Shown piece after piece: positions 25,311-35,277 of a stretch of DNA of 64,000 nucleotides. The stretch is from Clostridiales bacterium (lineage in GTDB: Bacteria > Bacillota > Clostridia > Lachnospirales > Lachnospiraceae). The stretch is taken from contig JAGZDD010000002.1 of NCBI GenBank assembly GCA_018369015.1, forward strand, positions 1 to 64,000, read 5' to 3'. The notes under the pieces were generated by a model. That model did no database searches and was not told where the DNA came from. It was given only the letters and a program-made list of their open reading frames with translations. The first letter of the stretch is position 1. Each line of letters opens with the position of its first letter. Both the position numbers and the translations under genes were made by a program.

Positions 25311-27860
25311 TTAGATAACGCCCTTAAAATCCTCCGGCAAAAGCTTAAGCATGTCGGCTTCTTCATATTTGTTATCTAATACAGTCATAAACAAATTTTT
25401 CATATTTCGTTTATCCAGGTTAGCGATACCTTCATCGACCACAGCCATAACGTCCTCATAGCCTACAACATCATTTTCCTGGCTGTGCTTTTTAAAGAAA
25501 TTTCTAAGGACAATCGCAGCCTCCGGCGACAGCTCATAGCCGCGCTTTTCAATATAGCCCTTAGCCAAAGTTACAAGCTCCATTTCATTATACTTTGAAA
25601 CGTTGATCACATTCAGAAACTTTCCTCTAAGCGCCTTGTGTTTCTTCCAGAACTGCTTTAATTCTTCCTGAAGACTTTCAAGAACAATGGCTACATCTTG
25701 ATTTTCCTGGTTGACAAACGCTTCAATCACAGCCACAGAGGCGTCGGATAATTCATCCGCGCGCTCAATAATCAGGCAGCCTCCTGAAATCTTTGAGAAA
25801 ATCATTGAGAAATCCTGGCGGTTAAGCTCCGCAGCTTTTGCCCGGACGATTTTATTTTTATCGCAAATACCGTAGGTATTCAGCGCCTTGGCAATGCCAA
25901 TCGCAATCTGCGATTTCATCCCTTTATCATTACTTAAAACAACAAAATTAATATCGTAAGGCGCTAAAACATCATAGTCTGAACCGGCAGTTTCAAATTT
26001 GGTCAGCGTCATTGCCAATTGCTGGTGAACATTTTTTACATCGGGAACTGTAGCAAATATATTTTTTACAGTCTGAGGAATGGCTACATTATCCTCCATA
26101 ATCTCATCCTCGTCTTCGTCTGCTGCTCCCTCCGGGCCAAAAAGCTCCGATAAAAACTGTTCATCCTCATCAGAAATCTGTACATGAACCTGTTCGTCAT
26201 CCATATACTCATCTTCAGCGTCCAGATCGTCCTCCAGCATTTCCCCGGATGGCAGTCCGCCAAAAACTGCCTGCTCTAAAAGAACCTCGTCCTGATCCTC
26301 GGTCATACTTTCCAGGGCCTCTTCAACCTCAATGCCATCGTCTTCAGCTTCTGCCTCCACCGCTTCTACATCGATTCTTTCATTTTCCGCCTCTGCTATT
26401 TCGCCTTTAGTCTCTGTGATTTCATTTGCCGCTTCTGCGCTTTCATTTTCGGATACAATGCTGTCACTTTCTTCTTTACCATTATCCTGTCCATGATTCA
26501 CATAGGCAGGCGCACCAAATATTTCAAAATCAGTCTCACCCGGACCTGCTGCATCCTCTGAATGGCTCTCATCAAACATAGCCATTAACTCAGGGTCGTC
26601 TGTCGTTTTTGAATCCAGCACCTCATCTACATCATCATCCAGATCTTCCTCAGTCAAATCTGCCGCTGGCAGATCAGCCAGCATAGCCTCCAGCTCATCA
26701 ATAGGATCTCCCGCTGCCACAGTCGTATCCTTTTTCAAAAATTCAGGCATTTTCGGACGACCAGAGCTTTTTACTTTGTCAATCCCAGGGGTATTTAAAA
26801 TATCATTCATCAGCTTTTGAGACTGCTCAATATCTTCCTGAGCTGTATTTTTCTCTAATATCCGCTCTGTATCGGAAGCTGCTCCATTTTCCGGGGTATT
26901 CTCACTGTCGTCATCTTCCAGATCATCCTCTTTAAGTCCGTTCAAAGCAGACCCGCCCTCGCTCATGGCCCCAAAAAGCAATCCGGTATTTGACATAGAG
27001 CCGGAGCTGTCGCCGCTGCCCGGCATTTTGCTTTCCATGGCTTTTTGTATCATTTCTGTATCAATTCCCGTATCGACACCAGCAGACTCTAAAGCATTAT
27101 AAGGGTTAATCACATGAACGTCTTCAACCTCAGAAAATTCTGTAGACGCAGGCTTCGGATTTCTGCTATCATAACGGGCGCGACGGGTCATCGCCGCTTC
27201 CCGGCTATCCTCTGAGGCTCTTGCAAAGTCTTGCGCACGGCTCTCATTTTCCAGCTCCATTTCTACAGTTGTCATTTTCGGAAGGGCCTCTCCGGTCAGT
27301 TTGCACTTTAAGGCGATCGCCTTATCAACATATTCACCATGGCCAAACCACAAAACAATTTCATCACATTCATGGATACATTTTTTTTCTTCCCCGGCAG
27401 CCTCGTAAAGCGTCGCCAGTTCAAACGCCCACTCTTCAATATATTCATAGTCCTTAAGACGCTCCAATGTATCAATGAGTACCGACAGGCGCTCGCCTTT
27501 TCCCTTGTCCAGGCGGTAACGCAAAATATAACGGTGAAGATCTCTTGACGCTACAGAAATAAATTCCTTATAATAATACTCCGCCTCCGCATATTCACCC
27601 ATTTCAATATATAAGCTTGTAATAAGATCCAAAATTTTTCTATTCTTCGGAGAACGCTCATAAGCCCGCAAGAAAACTTCCTCAGCGACCTCATACTGTT
27701 TTTCATGCATATATACTTCTCCGATCAGGCATAAAATCGGAGGATTTTTTATACGGCCTGCGTCAACGCCCTTAACAACAGCCAAGGCTCCGGCATAATT
27801 ATCATTAAGAATAAATGCCTTCACGCGTTTCACTAAATCCGCTTCAGATACTTTTTCCAC
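25311..27860 (-). CDS. TPR protein with acidic linker and degenerate AAA+ C-terminus
   Basis: The 849-residue protein has TPR-like helices at about 8-190 (VYMHEKQYEVAEEVFLRAYE, then LYIEMGEYAEAEYYYKEF). A long, very acidic, low-complexity region covers 200-600. The C-terminal 210 residues resemble a CbxX/CfqX AAA+ module: FVVLSNDKGMKSQIAIGIAKAL replaces the P-loop, lacking GxxGxGK, and GGCLIIERADELSD matches a Walker B. ATP hydrolysis is therefore doubtful. It may be a scaffold. No operon partner is certain, and the function is unknown. Confidence 0.6.
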   Translation of the reverse strand: MEKVSEADLVKRVKAFILNDNYAGALAVVKGVDAGRIKNPPILCLIGEVYMHEKQYEVAEEVFLRAYERSPKNRKILDLITSLYIEMGEYAEAEYYYKEFISVASRDLHRYILRYRLDKGKGERLSVLIDTLERLKDYEYIEEWAFELATLYEAAGEEKKCIHECDEIVLWFGHGEYVDKAIALKCKLTGEALPKMTTVEMELENESRAQDFARASEDSREAAMTRRARYDSRNPKPASTEFSEVEDVHVINPYNALESAGVDTGIDTEMIQKAMESKMPGSGDSSGSMSNTGLLFGAMSEGGSALNGLKEDDLEDDDSENTPENGAASDTERILEKNTAQEDIEQSQKLMNDILNTPGIDKVKSSGRPKMPEFLKKDTTVAAGDPIDELEAMLADLPAADLTEEDLDDDVDEVLDSKTTDDPELMAMFDESHSEDAAGPGETDFEIFGAPAYVNHGQDNGKEESDSIVSENESAEAANEITETKGEIAEAENERIDVEAVEAEAEDDGIEVEEALESMTEDQDEVLLEQAVFGGLPSGEMLEDDLDAEDEYMDDEQVHVQISDEDEQFLSELFGPEGAADEDEDEIMEDNVAIPQTVKNIFATVPDVKNVHQQLAMTLTKFETAGSDYDVLAPYDINFVVLSNDKGMKSQIAIGIAKALNTYGICDKNKIVRAKAAELNRQDFSMIFSKISGGCLIIERADELSDASVAVIEAFVNQENQDVAIVLESLQEELKQFWKKHKALRGKFLNVINVSKYNEMELVTLAKGYIEKRGYELSPEAAIVLRNFFKKHSQENDVVGYEDVMAVVDEGIANLDKRNMKNLFMTVLDNKYEEADMLKLLPEDFKGVI

Positions 27861-27889
27861 GCTTTTTCTCTCCCTTTCGCATATTTAAT

Positions 27890-27951
27890 GTAACTATCCA
27901 GCCGTGCGGCTGATGCTGGCAAAAATCCGAGATGTACGGCTGAATAGTTAC
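27890..27951. mobile_element. 62-bp MITE with perfect 8-bp target duplication
   Basis: Terminal repeats GTAACTATCCAGCCG and CGGCTGAATAGTTAC bound the element; flanks at 27882-27889 and 27952-27959 are both TATTTAAT. It shares the AATCCGAGATGTACGGCTG segment with the copy at 52906. It lies upstream of the TPR gene start. The following bases (27955-28060) hold a decayed match to the large repeat, and no gene was found in the 27861-28187 gap. Confidence 0.88.
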
Positions 27952-28114
27952 TATTTAATAACCCCAAAGTATAAACACGTTTGCTAAACGTCGGTGCTGC
28001 AAAACGCTAACAGCATTTGTCTGGCAGCAAGCTTCCTTCTTAAATGAGTTTATCATACTTAAAAAACCTTGACAACCTTGAAATTCCCGTCCGCAGGCCC
28101 GGCCGCCGCTGCGT

Positions 28115-28146
28115 GTTACTGTTCACAGGTTCCTGCAAACAGTAAC
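28115..28146. repeat. 32-bp GTTACTG hairpin repeat
   Basis: GTTACTGTT and AACAGTAAC flank a short centre. The same hairpin followed by CATTCGCGG, then CTCATTT, occurs at 52339-52369, so this is a dispersed element. It lies about 40 bp after the murE stop and may act as a terminator or RNA end. Confidence 0.65.
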
Positions 28147-28187
28147 ATTCGCGGACTCATTTAAAGTTTTTGATTCGCACCCGTAAC

Positions 28188-29783
28188 TTAAGCTTCCCTC
28201 TTTATTTCCTCCCGCACAATTTCATGCTCATCAAAGGGGTACCGCTTACCGGCGATTTCCTGATAATTTTCATGGCCCTTGCCGGCCAGGAGCACAATAT
28301 CGCCGCTTCCCATAATTTTCACAGCATGGCAAATTGCCGCCCTCCGGTCCTCAATAATCTCATAAAATCCGTTCTTTTGCAATTTAGGAAAATAAGGGGT
28401 AAGCCTTATGATTTCTTTCTCAATATCACGAATAATTTCCAAAGGCGCTTCATATCTTGGATTATCCGTTGTTATAATTAAATGATCCGCTCCCATAGCA
28501 GCCGCCCGGGCCATATCTGTCCGCCGCAGCCTGGAACGGTTCCCGCCGCAGCCAAAAATACATATCAGACGGCGGGGATTATACTGGCGCAATGTCTTTA
28601 ATATGGTTTCCAATGATTTTCCATTGTGGGCATAATCCAAAATAAAACAGCCGCCGCAGCATTTCCCCAGCACCTCGCAGCGCCCGCAAACCCTTACATT
28701 TTCAAGGCCTTTACGGATATTTTCCCATGAAATATCCATGTGACGGGCCGCGGCGACAGCCGGAAGTGCATTTTCCACATTATAGCTCCCCGGAAGGCTT
28801 AAAAACAGCTTATGCTCATCACCATTTTTTCTGGCAATAAATTGCGTTCCAACCCTTGGTTCCAATATATTTTTAAGTTCCCGCGCCTCCCAGTCAAGGT
28901 TAGCGGCCATTGTCTTTTTCGTCGGCTCGCCAGGGGCCAGAGGAGGCTCTTCTCCCAAAGCCGAGCATCCTTTGTCGTCTAAAATGCCAAAGCTTTCCAG
29001 ACAGCAGTTACAATTTTTTATAGCCTTTATAACATTGCTGTCTGTTCCGTTGAAGATACCAACATGGCATTGGGAAAAAAGCTGTCCTTTCCAGTAAATA
29101 TATTCTTCAAAGGACTGATGTTCTCCCGGGCCAATATGATCCGGCGAAACATTTGTAAAAATAGCGTAGTCAAAAAGCATGCCGCACACTCTCTGGCACA
29201 TGAGCGCCTGAGAAGAGACCTCCATAATCGCCGCCCTGCAGCCGTCGTCTGCCATCATACGTAAATATTTTTGTATGAGATAAGATTCCGGCGTTGTATT
29301 GGCCGACAAAAAATGATGCTTCCCTGTAAATATCCCAGTCGTTCCAATAAGGCCGGAGGGAATATCCGCCCTATCTAAAATATTTTTTAATATTCCCGCT
29401 GTTGTTGTCTTTCCCTTTGTTCCTGTAATTCCGATGAGCGTCAGCTTTTTTTCAGGATAACCGAAAAAGGCTCTCGACATTTCACCAAGCGCCTTCCGGG
29501 TATTTGTTACCGAAATAAGACATACATTTTTTTCCAGGGCAATATCTTGCAGCACCTTTCGTTTTTTTGCTGAAATATCCTGCTGTATCACCACCGCACC
29601 CGCTCCCCGGGCCATAGCGTCCTTTGCATAGTCATGTCCATCCAAAGCATAACCCTTTAAACAAACAAAAACTGACCCGGACACATCTTTTCTTGAATCA
29701 TATATAATATCGCTGACCTGAATATCCACACTTCCACAAATCAGACGGTAAACCACATTTTTCAGCAGCCATACTAAAAGCAT
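28188..29783 (-). CDS. murE: UDP-MurNAc-tripeptide synthetase, meso-diaminopimelate type
   Basis: The 531-residue Mur ligase adds meso-DAP to UDP-MurNAc-L-Ala-D-Glu in the cytosol. It has the N-terminal YDSRKDVSGSVFVCLKG, the P-loop GITGTKGKTTTAG, TTPES, EVSSQAL, NVSPDHI and the DAP-recognition motif DNPR in ITTDNPRYEAP. The open frame continues to an ATG at 29885, but no ribosome binding site is there and the extra part falls in a GC-palindrome repeat. The ATG at 29783 fits MurE proteins. It follows the SMC-like cluster by about 110 bp and could be cotranscribed. Confidence 0.88.
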   Translation of the reverse strand: MLLVWLLKNVVYRLICGSVDIQVSDIIYDSRKDVSGSVFVCLKGYALDGHDYAKDAMARGAGAVVIQQDISAKKRKVLQDIALEKNVCLISVTNTRKALGEMSRAFFGYPEKKLTLIGITGTKGKTTTAGILKNILDRADIPSGLIGTTGIFTGKHHFLSANTTPESYLIQKYLRMMADDGCRAAIMEVSSQALMCQRVCGMLFDYAIFTNVSPDHIGPGEHQSFEEYIYWKGQLFSQCHVGIFNGTDSNVIKAIKNCNCCLESFGILDDKGCSALGEEPPLAPGEPTKKTMAANLDWEARELKNILEPRVGTQFIARKNGDEHKLFLSLPGSYNVENALPAVAAARHMDISWENIRKGLENVRVCGRCEVLGKCCGGCFILDYAHNGKSLETILKTLRQYNPRRLICIFGCGGNRSRLRRTDMARAAAMGADHLIITTDNPRYEAPLEIIRDIEKEIIRLTPYFPKLQKNGFYEIIEDRRAAICHAVKIMGSGDIVLLAGKGHENYQEIAGKRYPFDEHEIVREEIKREA

Positions 29784-29891
29784 TGCACCACATCCGAAAA
29801 ACTTCCGCTTTCTAACACAATATGCGCTTTTATGGCAAAAAGTTCCCCGGCGCACATCCTGGCAGCGCCGCGCACAGAGCGGCATGAAAAT

Positions 29892-32800
29892 TTAAATGAA
29901 GTCAAAGACCTCCTGCTCAAAATCAATTTTTACGTATTCCATATCATCAATTTTAATATTAGAATAGTAGTCCACAACAACTGTCTGAACCTTTCCGTCG
30001 ATCATTTTTTGTCCAAGTGTATAATTCACATCAAACATTCCTGAAATCGCGGGAGTTGCCCCACGGGCCGGAACAATCATCTGTACATGGTTTGTTTTCA
30101 GCAGCTTAAAAATCGGTTCCCATATGTAAATATCCTTAGCAGCCCCAAAGGGATTATCAATAAATATCACTTTTCCGCTGGAAACGCCGTCTCCGTCTTT
30201 GGAGTAGAGAGCGGAAATATAATTGATGACAGCGATAAGGAACTGGATATAAATTCCCTGGGACTGTCCTGTGCTTCCCACTGCCTCCTCATATTTTAAA
30301 TAGCGGCTTTGCTCATGGATACGCTCCCGCTTATATAAATTCAGACGGATCCGGTTCATATCCGTGACAATGACGGAAAATAAATTTTTCCACGCCAGCT
30401 TTTGCCGTATATATTTGAGTTTATCATCAAAATCCTTGTACGAATCTGCATTAACAACAATCGTATCAATATATTCGGACATGCGCTGTTTATAAAATTC
30501 CTCACGGACATAAGGAATCTTTAGCTGAAGCATTGGCACCAGCTGTCCGTCCAGCATAATCTTTGAAAGCCCTGGAAGCCGCTCCAGCTCTGTCTTAATA
30601 TCAAGGCATCTCTGAAGACATTGATCCTCAAAGCTTTCTTTAATCTGGACCATATCCTTAATCCCCTGATGGATCCGATCTTTCTCAAGCCGTATAATCT
30701 GGACTGTTTCCCGGATATTTTCTTCAAGCTCCCGCGCCTCATCGGCATTTTTCGGCAATTCCATATGATAGCGGATCTCATCCGCCAAAGCGGATGACTT
30801 TTGCTCTAACATCAGATCCGCAAGCTGATCTCTATGTTTCTCAAATGCTTCCCGCCTTTTAACTTCTTCATTTTTTAACCGCTCATACTGCTCTAAAAGC
30901 TCCTCACAGCGTTTGCGAAGGCCGCTTCCGTCGGCATAAAAATCCCGGGTCATATTATAGGTCACGTGGGCCGTGCGCATGAGCCGTTCCAGATCCTTTC
31001 GCGTATCTTCAATACTGTGAAGCTCCCTGCCTCCCCTGACGGCTGTTTCATTGGCCAGGGTAAGCTTTTGCCGCATATTCTCAAGAGCCGCATTTTGTTC
31101 TTTCATAAAGTAATCATAATTTTTATCCTTTATATCCACAGCCTCAAAGCTTCCATACTTCTCTTCAACTGCCAAAATAGCATTTTCAATCCGTCCGGCC
31201 AGCCGGTTTTTATCCGCACGTACGCCTTCCGCAATACGGCTCATTTCCTGAAGTTCCTCCCGAAGCTGCGCAAGCTCCTCCCGAAGCCCTTCAAGCTCCT
31301 TTGGCAGACTTGGCATGAGCGTACCTTTTTCCCGCATTTGCGCAAGCTCCTCTAAATCAATCCCCCGCTCCAAAATAAACTCTTTAAGCCTTTCCATAGT
31401 CTGCTCATAGCTTTCGAGAAGCTGGCGCTTATCGTCCATATCCATATGCTCTTTCTCAAAAGCATCCTTAAGCCCGCAAAAAGCCGAATCAATGTCGTCG
31501 CTGCTTTCTAAAGGCTTGGCAGCGCCGCCTGTTTCACCGCGGTCAGCGTTTTCGCCGTTACCTGCTTCACCGCCGCCTGTTTCGCCGCCATCTGCCGCGG
31601 CTGCTGCTTCTTCGCCATCTGCTTCCTCTTTAGCAGGCTCTTCCTCACTTTCAGGCTCATAGTAGCCGCTGTATATTTCCTGCCACTTTTTCTCCTGAGC
31701 AGCGCGCTGGCCTTCAAGAAATTCAATACGTCTGCGATCCCCGGCAATCTGACGATCGCTTTCCTCTATCGAAATTTTTAGTTGATTTATTTGAACATTT
31801 AAAGAGCGCACCTGCTCGCCATAACGTTCCTTCCGCTGCACCGCTTCATCGAGGTCCTGATTCTTTTTTGCAATCGCTTCAAGCGCCTGGCACTCCTCCT
31901 CAAGCTCCTTCATTCTTTCCGTCTGACGGGCAATATTTTCCTTTTCACTGTCAATAAATTTTTCCATCTCAGAAATTTCACCCGCAAGAGCGCTGTCTTC
32001 TTTTAAAAGCTCTGACAGTTGTTCACGATTTTTAGCTGCAACAGCTAATTTATCCACATATTTATCGTAATAATCCACGATAAACTCACCAAGGTACTCT
32101 GCGTCCTCCACATAGGTTTTGCTTGTGTCTTCAAGGCGCAAAAGCTCCCTCCTAAGCTCATCCGCCTCACTTTTAAGCGCCTCCCGGCGCTGCTTTACTT
32201 CTTTTTCATCATAAAAAAGACGTTTATTTTTGGACAGAAAAAGCACATGCTCATCGATCGTGGCTTCATTGCTGCCAAGAACCACATCCAGGCCGACAAT
32301 CGGATAAAGGTTTTCCCCAAATTCCTTTTCTTCCAAAATATGATCCGCCGCCAGCTTTGTAAAGCCCTCCTGAACAATCACTGAGCAGGGCAGATAAGGC
32401 ATACGTGAAAGGAGCGCCTGGCGTTCCTTAATATCCAACCCGGCAATATAATCGCTGCCAAGCATACAGGTTACGCCATGGCAGCGGCGGATATAGTCCA
32501 TAAGCTCTTTAAGCCCCTGATCTGCAAGCATTGGCTGGAATGAAGAAAGCTGGTCATAAAACGTCTTTATCCTGCTTGCTTGCCTGCGTTTTTCAAATAA
32601 GTCGACAATAATCCGCTGCCAGCGTTCATAAATGACGTTTTTCAGTTCTCTGTAATCCTTTGCATGATAAACGTCCATGAGTTTATCCGCCTTGGCTTTT
32701 TTTTGCTGCCAGGCCTTCTCAAACAATGCAAACTCATTGTCCGAAGCTTTCAGGCTTTCTGATGTCACCCGTATAGCCTCCCGCCGTATTCCGGCCTCGT

Positions 32801-34424
32801 GAATACGCTCCTTCGCCTTTGCTATATTCTCTTTTTTAATGGAAATATTCCCGGAAATATTGCGTCTTTCAATCTGGTTATTTCTGATTTCACGCTCGCT
32901 TCCCTCAACAAGAAGAGAATTTACATTTCCGGCCAATGCCTGGATTTGCGCAAGAAAACGTTCTCCGTCGCTCTTAGCCCGCATAAGCTCGCTTTCCGCT
33001 ACGGCCAGCTCCTTTTCCATAGCGCTCCTGCGGCTCTCATTTTGACGGTATTTCGTTTGTTCAAGCTCCAAATCCTTTTTGCATTGCAAAAGCTCGTCTG
33101 TCCAAAGCTTTTCATTCTTTTCAAAATAGTGTTTTTGCTGCAAAGCGTAGCTGCGAAGCCTTGTCAGCAGCTCGCCGTGATCTTTATATGAATCGTCAAT
33201 GATATGGCGGATGCCTTCCGCCTTTTTCTTGTATTCCACATAGTCTATATAATTGTTAATACTCTGCTTCATGTTCAATTCAAGACGCTTACTGTCCTGG
33301 CGGGCGCGCAGCTTCTGAATTTCTTCGTCATATTTGCCGGTATCGGCTTCACAGGCCGCAAGACGGTCCTGCGTCTGCTGAACCTTTGCCGTTTCCAGCC
33401 TTCTTGTAATCTCCCCGATTTTTCCGGAATACAAATCCTTTTCTTTATTCGCCAGGGCAACCTCCTTTTCCTTTTGACGAAGAACATTGCTGGCCGTATT
33501 ATAGGTTTTCACCAAATCCAGATAAAAATTCTGTTCTTCCTTATAAAGCAGGTCAAGAGTTCTGATACGCCCGGCAAAGTTTTCCAATGCTTCTATCTGG
33601 TATTCATAGCCGGAAATTTCTTCCTTCTTTTTTGAAAGCTCCAAAAGCCGGTCTTTAATTTCCATTAGCGTTCTGGCCATATCTGAATGAGACTGGCCTT
33701 CTGCTTTCATCAAAAATGCCTTCTGGATAATTTCTTCAATCAAAAGATCCTCAATGACTTTCCGGGTCGTCTTAAAATTCGACTCGAACCAAGTGCGCAC
33801 ATGGCCCTCTGTTTTATTAATCCCCCGGACAATTTCCCATGCGCTTTCATAAAGCCCATACCGGCTTATAAAGCGCTGATATTCGCCCTTCCGTTCAAAA
33901 ATATGGACATTGAGGCTGTAATCGCTATGCCCCAGCGCTTTAAGATAGGCGCGAAGCCCTCCGTAGGTGATACGTTCCCTGCCATTGCGCAGGGGAAGAT
34001 TAATAATATCATTGTCATTATATTCCCGATAAAAAATTACATAATTAAAATAATCGATGGACGCAACATCCCTGGACTTTTCGCTGCTGCCGTCGTCCTT
34101 TGCCTTCCGGGCGCAAAAGCCTGTCAGCATGTACTTGTAGTCGTCCTTAATATCCTTTTCGTCCAGCTTCCATTCCACAAGAGAATGAATGGTCGTACTT
34201 CCATCCCCGGTCCTGAAAAGCTTTTCAACAGGCTGTTTGTCGTCCAGGGTACAGTTTGGAATTAAATTCTGGAACAGGAGAAGCATAAGTACGCTCTTTC
34301 CGCCGCCGTTTGCCAAATCATACAGCGCGTTTCTCCCATCAAAACGCATAACGAAATCATCATAAAACTGAGTGCCAAAATTATATTTTACATTATTCAC
34401 ACGAATCCGGTTAATGTGAGGCAT
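29892..34424 (-). CDS. SMC/MukB-like ATPase of a Wadjet/MksB-type cluster (JetC-like)
   Basis: The 1510-residue protein has the split SMC plan. The Walker A is LANGGGKSVL at 37-46. Long coiled coils cover about 200-1300, with a hinge-like domain near 620-780. The C-terminal head has the signature-like GSTGQSQG near 1383 and the Walker B VIFIDNPFG at 1419-1427. The usual Glu after the Walker B Asp is Asn here. A low-complexity Glu/Ala/Gly stretch lies near 960. Such ATPases load onto DNA with kleisin-type partners, here the two genes upstream. AAAGGAGGAGC favours the ATG at 34424. Family is clear; the biological role is inferred. Confidence 0.82.
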   Translation of the reverse strand: MPHINRIRVNNVKYNFGTQFYDDFVMRFDGRNALYDLANGGGKSVLMLLLFQNLIPNCTLDDKQPVEKLFRTGDGSTTIHSLVEWKLDEKDIKDDYKYMLTGFCARKAKDDGSSEKSRDVASIDYFNYVIFYREYNDNDIINLPLRNGRERITYGGLRAYLKALGHSDYSLNVHIFERKGEYQRFISRYGLYESAWEIVRGINKTEGHVRTWFESNFKTTRKVIEDLLIEEIIQKAFLMKAEGQSHSDMARTLMEIKDRLLELSKKKEEISGYEYQIEALENFAGRIRTLDLLYKEEQNFYLDLVKTYNTASNVLRQKEKEVALANKEKDLYSGKIGEITRRLETAKVQQTQDRLAACEADTGKYDEEIQKLRARQDSKRLELNMKQSINNYIDYVEYKKKAEGIRHIIDDSYKDHGELLTRLRSYALQQKHYFEKNEKLWTDELLQCKKDLELEQTKYRQNESRRSAMEKELAVAESELMRAKSDGERFLAQIQALAGNVNSLLVEGSEREIRNNQIERRNISGNISIKKENIAKAKERIHEAGIRREAIRVTSESLKASDNEFALFEKAWQQKKAKADKLMDVYHAKDYRELKNVIYERWQRIIVDLFEKRRQASRIKTFYDQLSSFQPMLADQGLKELMDYIRRCHGVTCMLGSDYIAGLDIKERQALLSRMPYLPCSVIVQEGFTKLAADHILEEKEFGENLYPIVGLDVVLGSNEATIDEHVLFLSKNKRLFYDEKEVKQRREALKSEADELRRELLRLEDTSKTYVEDAEYLGEFIVDYYDKYVDKLAVAAKNREQLSELLKEDSALAGEISEMEKFIDSEKENIARQTERMKELEEECQALEAIAKKNQDLDEAVQRKERYGEQVRSLNVQINQLKISIEESDRQIAGDRRRIEFLEGQRAAQEKKWQEIYSGYYEPESEEEPAKEEADGEEAAAAADGGETGGGEAGNGENADRGETGGAAKPLESSDDIDSAFCGLKDAFEKEHMDMDDKRQLLESYEQTMERLKEFILERGIDLEELAQMREKGTLMPSLPKELEGLREELAQLREELQEMSRIAEGVRADKNRLAGRIENAILAVEEKYGSFEAVDIKDKNYDYFMKEQNAALENMRQKLTLANETAVRGGRELHSIEDTRKDLERLMRTAHVTYNMTRDFYADGSGLRKRCEELLEQYERLKNEEVKRREAFEKHRDQLADLMLEQKSSALADEIRYHMELPKNADEARELEENIRETVQIIRLEKDRIHQGIKDMVQIKESFEDQCLQRCLDIKTELERLPGLSKIMLDGQLVPMLQLKIPYVREEFYKQRMSEYIDTIVVNADSYKDFDDKLKYIRQKLAWKNLFSVIVTDMNRIRLNLYKRERIHEQSRYLKYEEAVGSTGQSQGIYIQFLIAVINYISALYSKDGDGVSSGKVIFIDNPFGAAKDIYIWEPIFKLLKTNHVQMIVPARGATPAISGMFDVNYTLGQKMIDGKVQTVVVDYYSNIKIDDMEYVKIDFEQEVFDFI

Positions 34425-35277
34425 CACGCTCCTCCTTTCCGCTGTCCGCCGCGCCCTCCACGGCATCTTGGTATCCCCTTGCGGGGTTTTTGCTGTCCAC
34501 CGTGTTCCCTACGGCATCATAGTATCCCTTTACGGGGTTTTTGCTGTCCGCCGCGCCGCTTTCCTGCGCTATTTTCCAGGCTCCGGCCGCGATTTCATAC
34601 AACCGCCCCCGGCTGTCCTCATAATAATTTTCCACAAGCGCCTTAAAACGATCCTTCGCATAATAACGGCCGCCTAACTCTGTGAACAGATTTTGCTCTA
34701 TAAGGAAATTAAAAACGAGCTTTACAAATCCTACCCTCGTTCCCCGGGCAGCCTTAAGGCTGGACATATCTTCATTGTTTGTCGTCACAGGCATATCTTC
34801 CCATAGCAGCGCAATCGTACGGAAGCTCTTTTCTTCCACCTCATTTTTCGTAAGAACCTCAAGTTTTGGAACAATTTGGTACAGCGCGGCGCTTGTCTTT
34901 TCAATCACATCCTCCGGCCGTACATATTCCCTCTGGGAATAGCTTCCAGAATCCTGATAAAACAGCGTCACTGTCTGAAAAATAATAAAATAGGCGAGAA
35001 AAAGCTCTTTGTTAAGCCGAAGCCCAATAAGTTTTTTCAGCTCATCATTTGTAAATCCAAATACCCGGTTATTATCCCCGGAAGTCAGATAAAGGGCGTA
35101 ATTATATTCGTACAGCCTTAAATTCGCTGTATGCAGTAATGTGTCCAAAATATCCGCCACCGAAGCATTGGACGAAAAAGCCTCATACAGCTCCACATGA
35201 CGGTTCTTGGAAATCTCCTCCCCGGTAAGCAGCAAAGAAAATATTTCCATCGCCTTATCCAGATTTTTATGCCCCAT
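34411..35277 (-). CDS. MukE/JetB-like accessory subunit (DUF6063-type)
   Basis: The 288-residue protein is the middle gene of the SMC-like cluster, in the position of MukE/MksE/JetB, with winged-helix-like segments (LNKELFLAYFIIFQTVTLFY, then GTRVGFVKLVFNFLIEQNLFTEL). Its start overlaps the stop of the JetA-like gene as TGATG, and its end overlaps the SMC-like gene by 14 bp, so the three are coupled. The last 50 residues are two copies of a 17-residue repeat, DSKNP(V/A)(K/R)GY(Y/Q)DAV, of DNA-repeat origin. The body probably bridges the kleisin and the ATPase heads. Confidence 0.75.
   Translation of the reverse strand: MGHKNLDKAMEIFSLLLTGEEISKNRHVELYEAFSSNASVADILDTLLHTANLRLYEYNYALYLTSGDNNRVFGFTNDELKKLIGLRLNKELFLAYFIIFQTVTLFYQDSGSYSQREYVRPEDVIEKTSAALYQIVPKLEVLTKNEVEEKSFRTIALLWEDMPVTTNNEDMSSLKAARGTRVGFVKLVFNFLIEQNLFTELGGRYYAKDRFKALVENYYEDSRGRLYEIAAGAWKIAQESGAADSKNPVKGYYDAVGNTVDSKNPARGYQDAVEGAADSGKEERDASH
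34441..34549. repeat. 51-bp in-frame repeat inside the JetB-like gene
   Basis: GCTGTCC recurs at 34441, 34492 and 34543, a 51-bp period equal to 17 codons. The unit contains AAACCCCGTAAAGGGATAC, which is also present in the 54-bp tandem repeat at 51541-51648. Confidence 0.8.

Noticed and set aside
29786..29885. N-terminal extension of MurE to the ATG at 29885
   Set aside because: No ribosome binding site, Cys/Arg-rich translation unlike MurE, and overlap with a GC palindrome related to the dispersed repeats.
33687..34265. Plus-strand frame of 192 codons
   Set aside because: It lies wholly antisense to the SMC-like gene, lacks a ribosome binding site and shows no domain.
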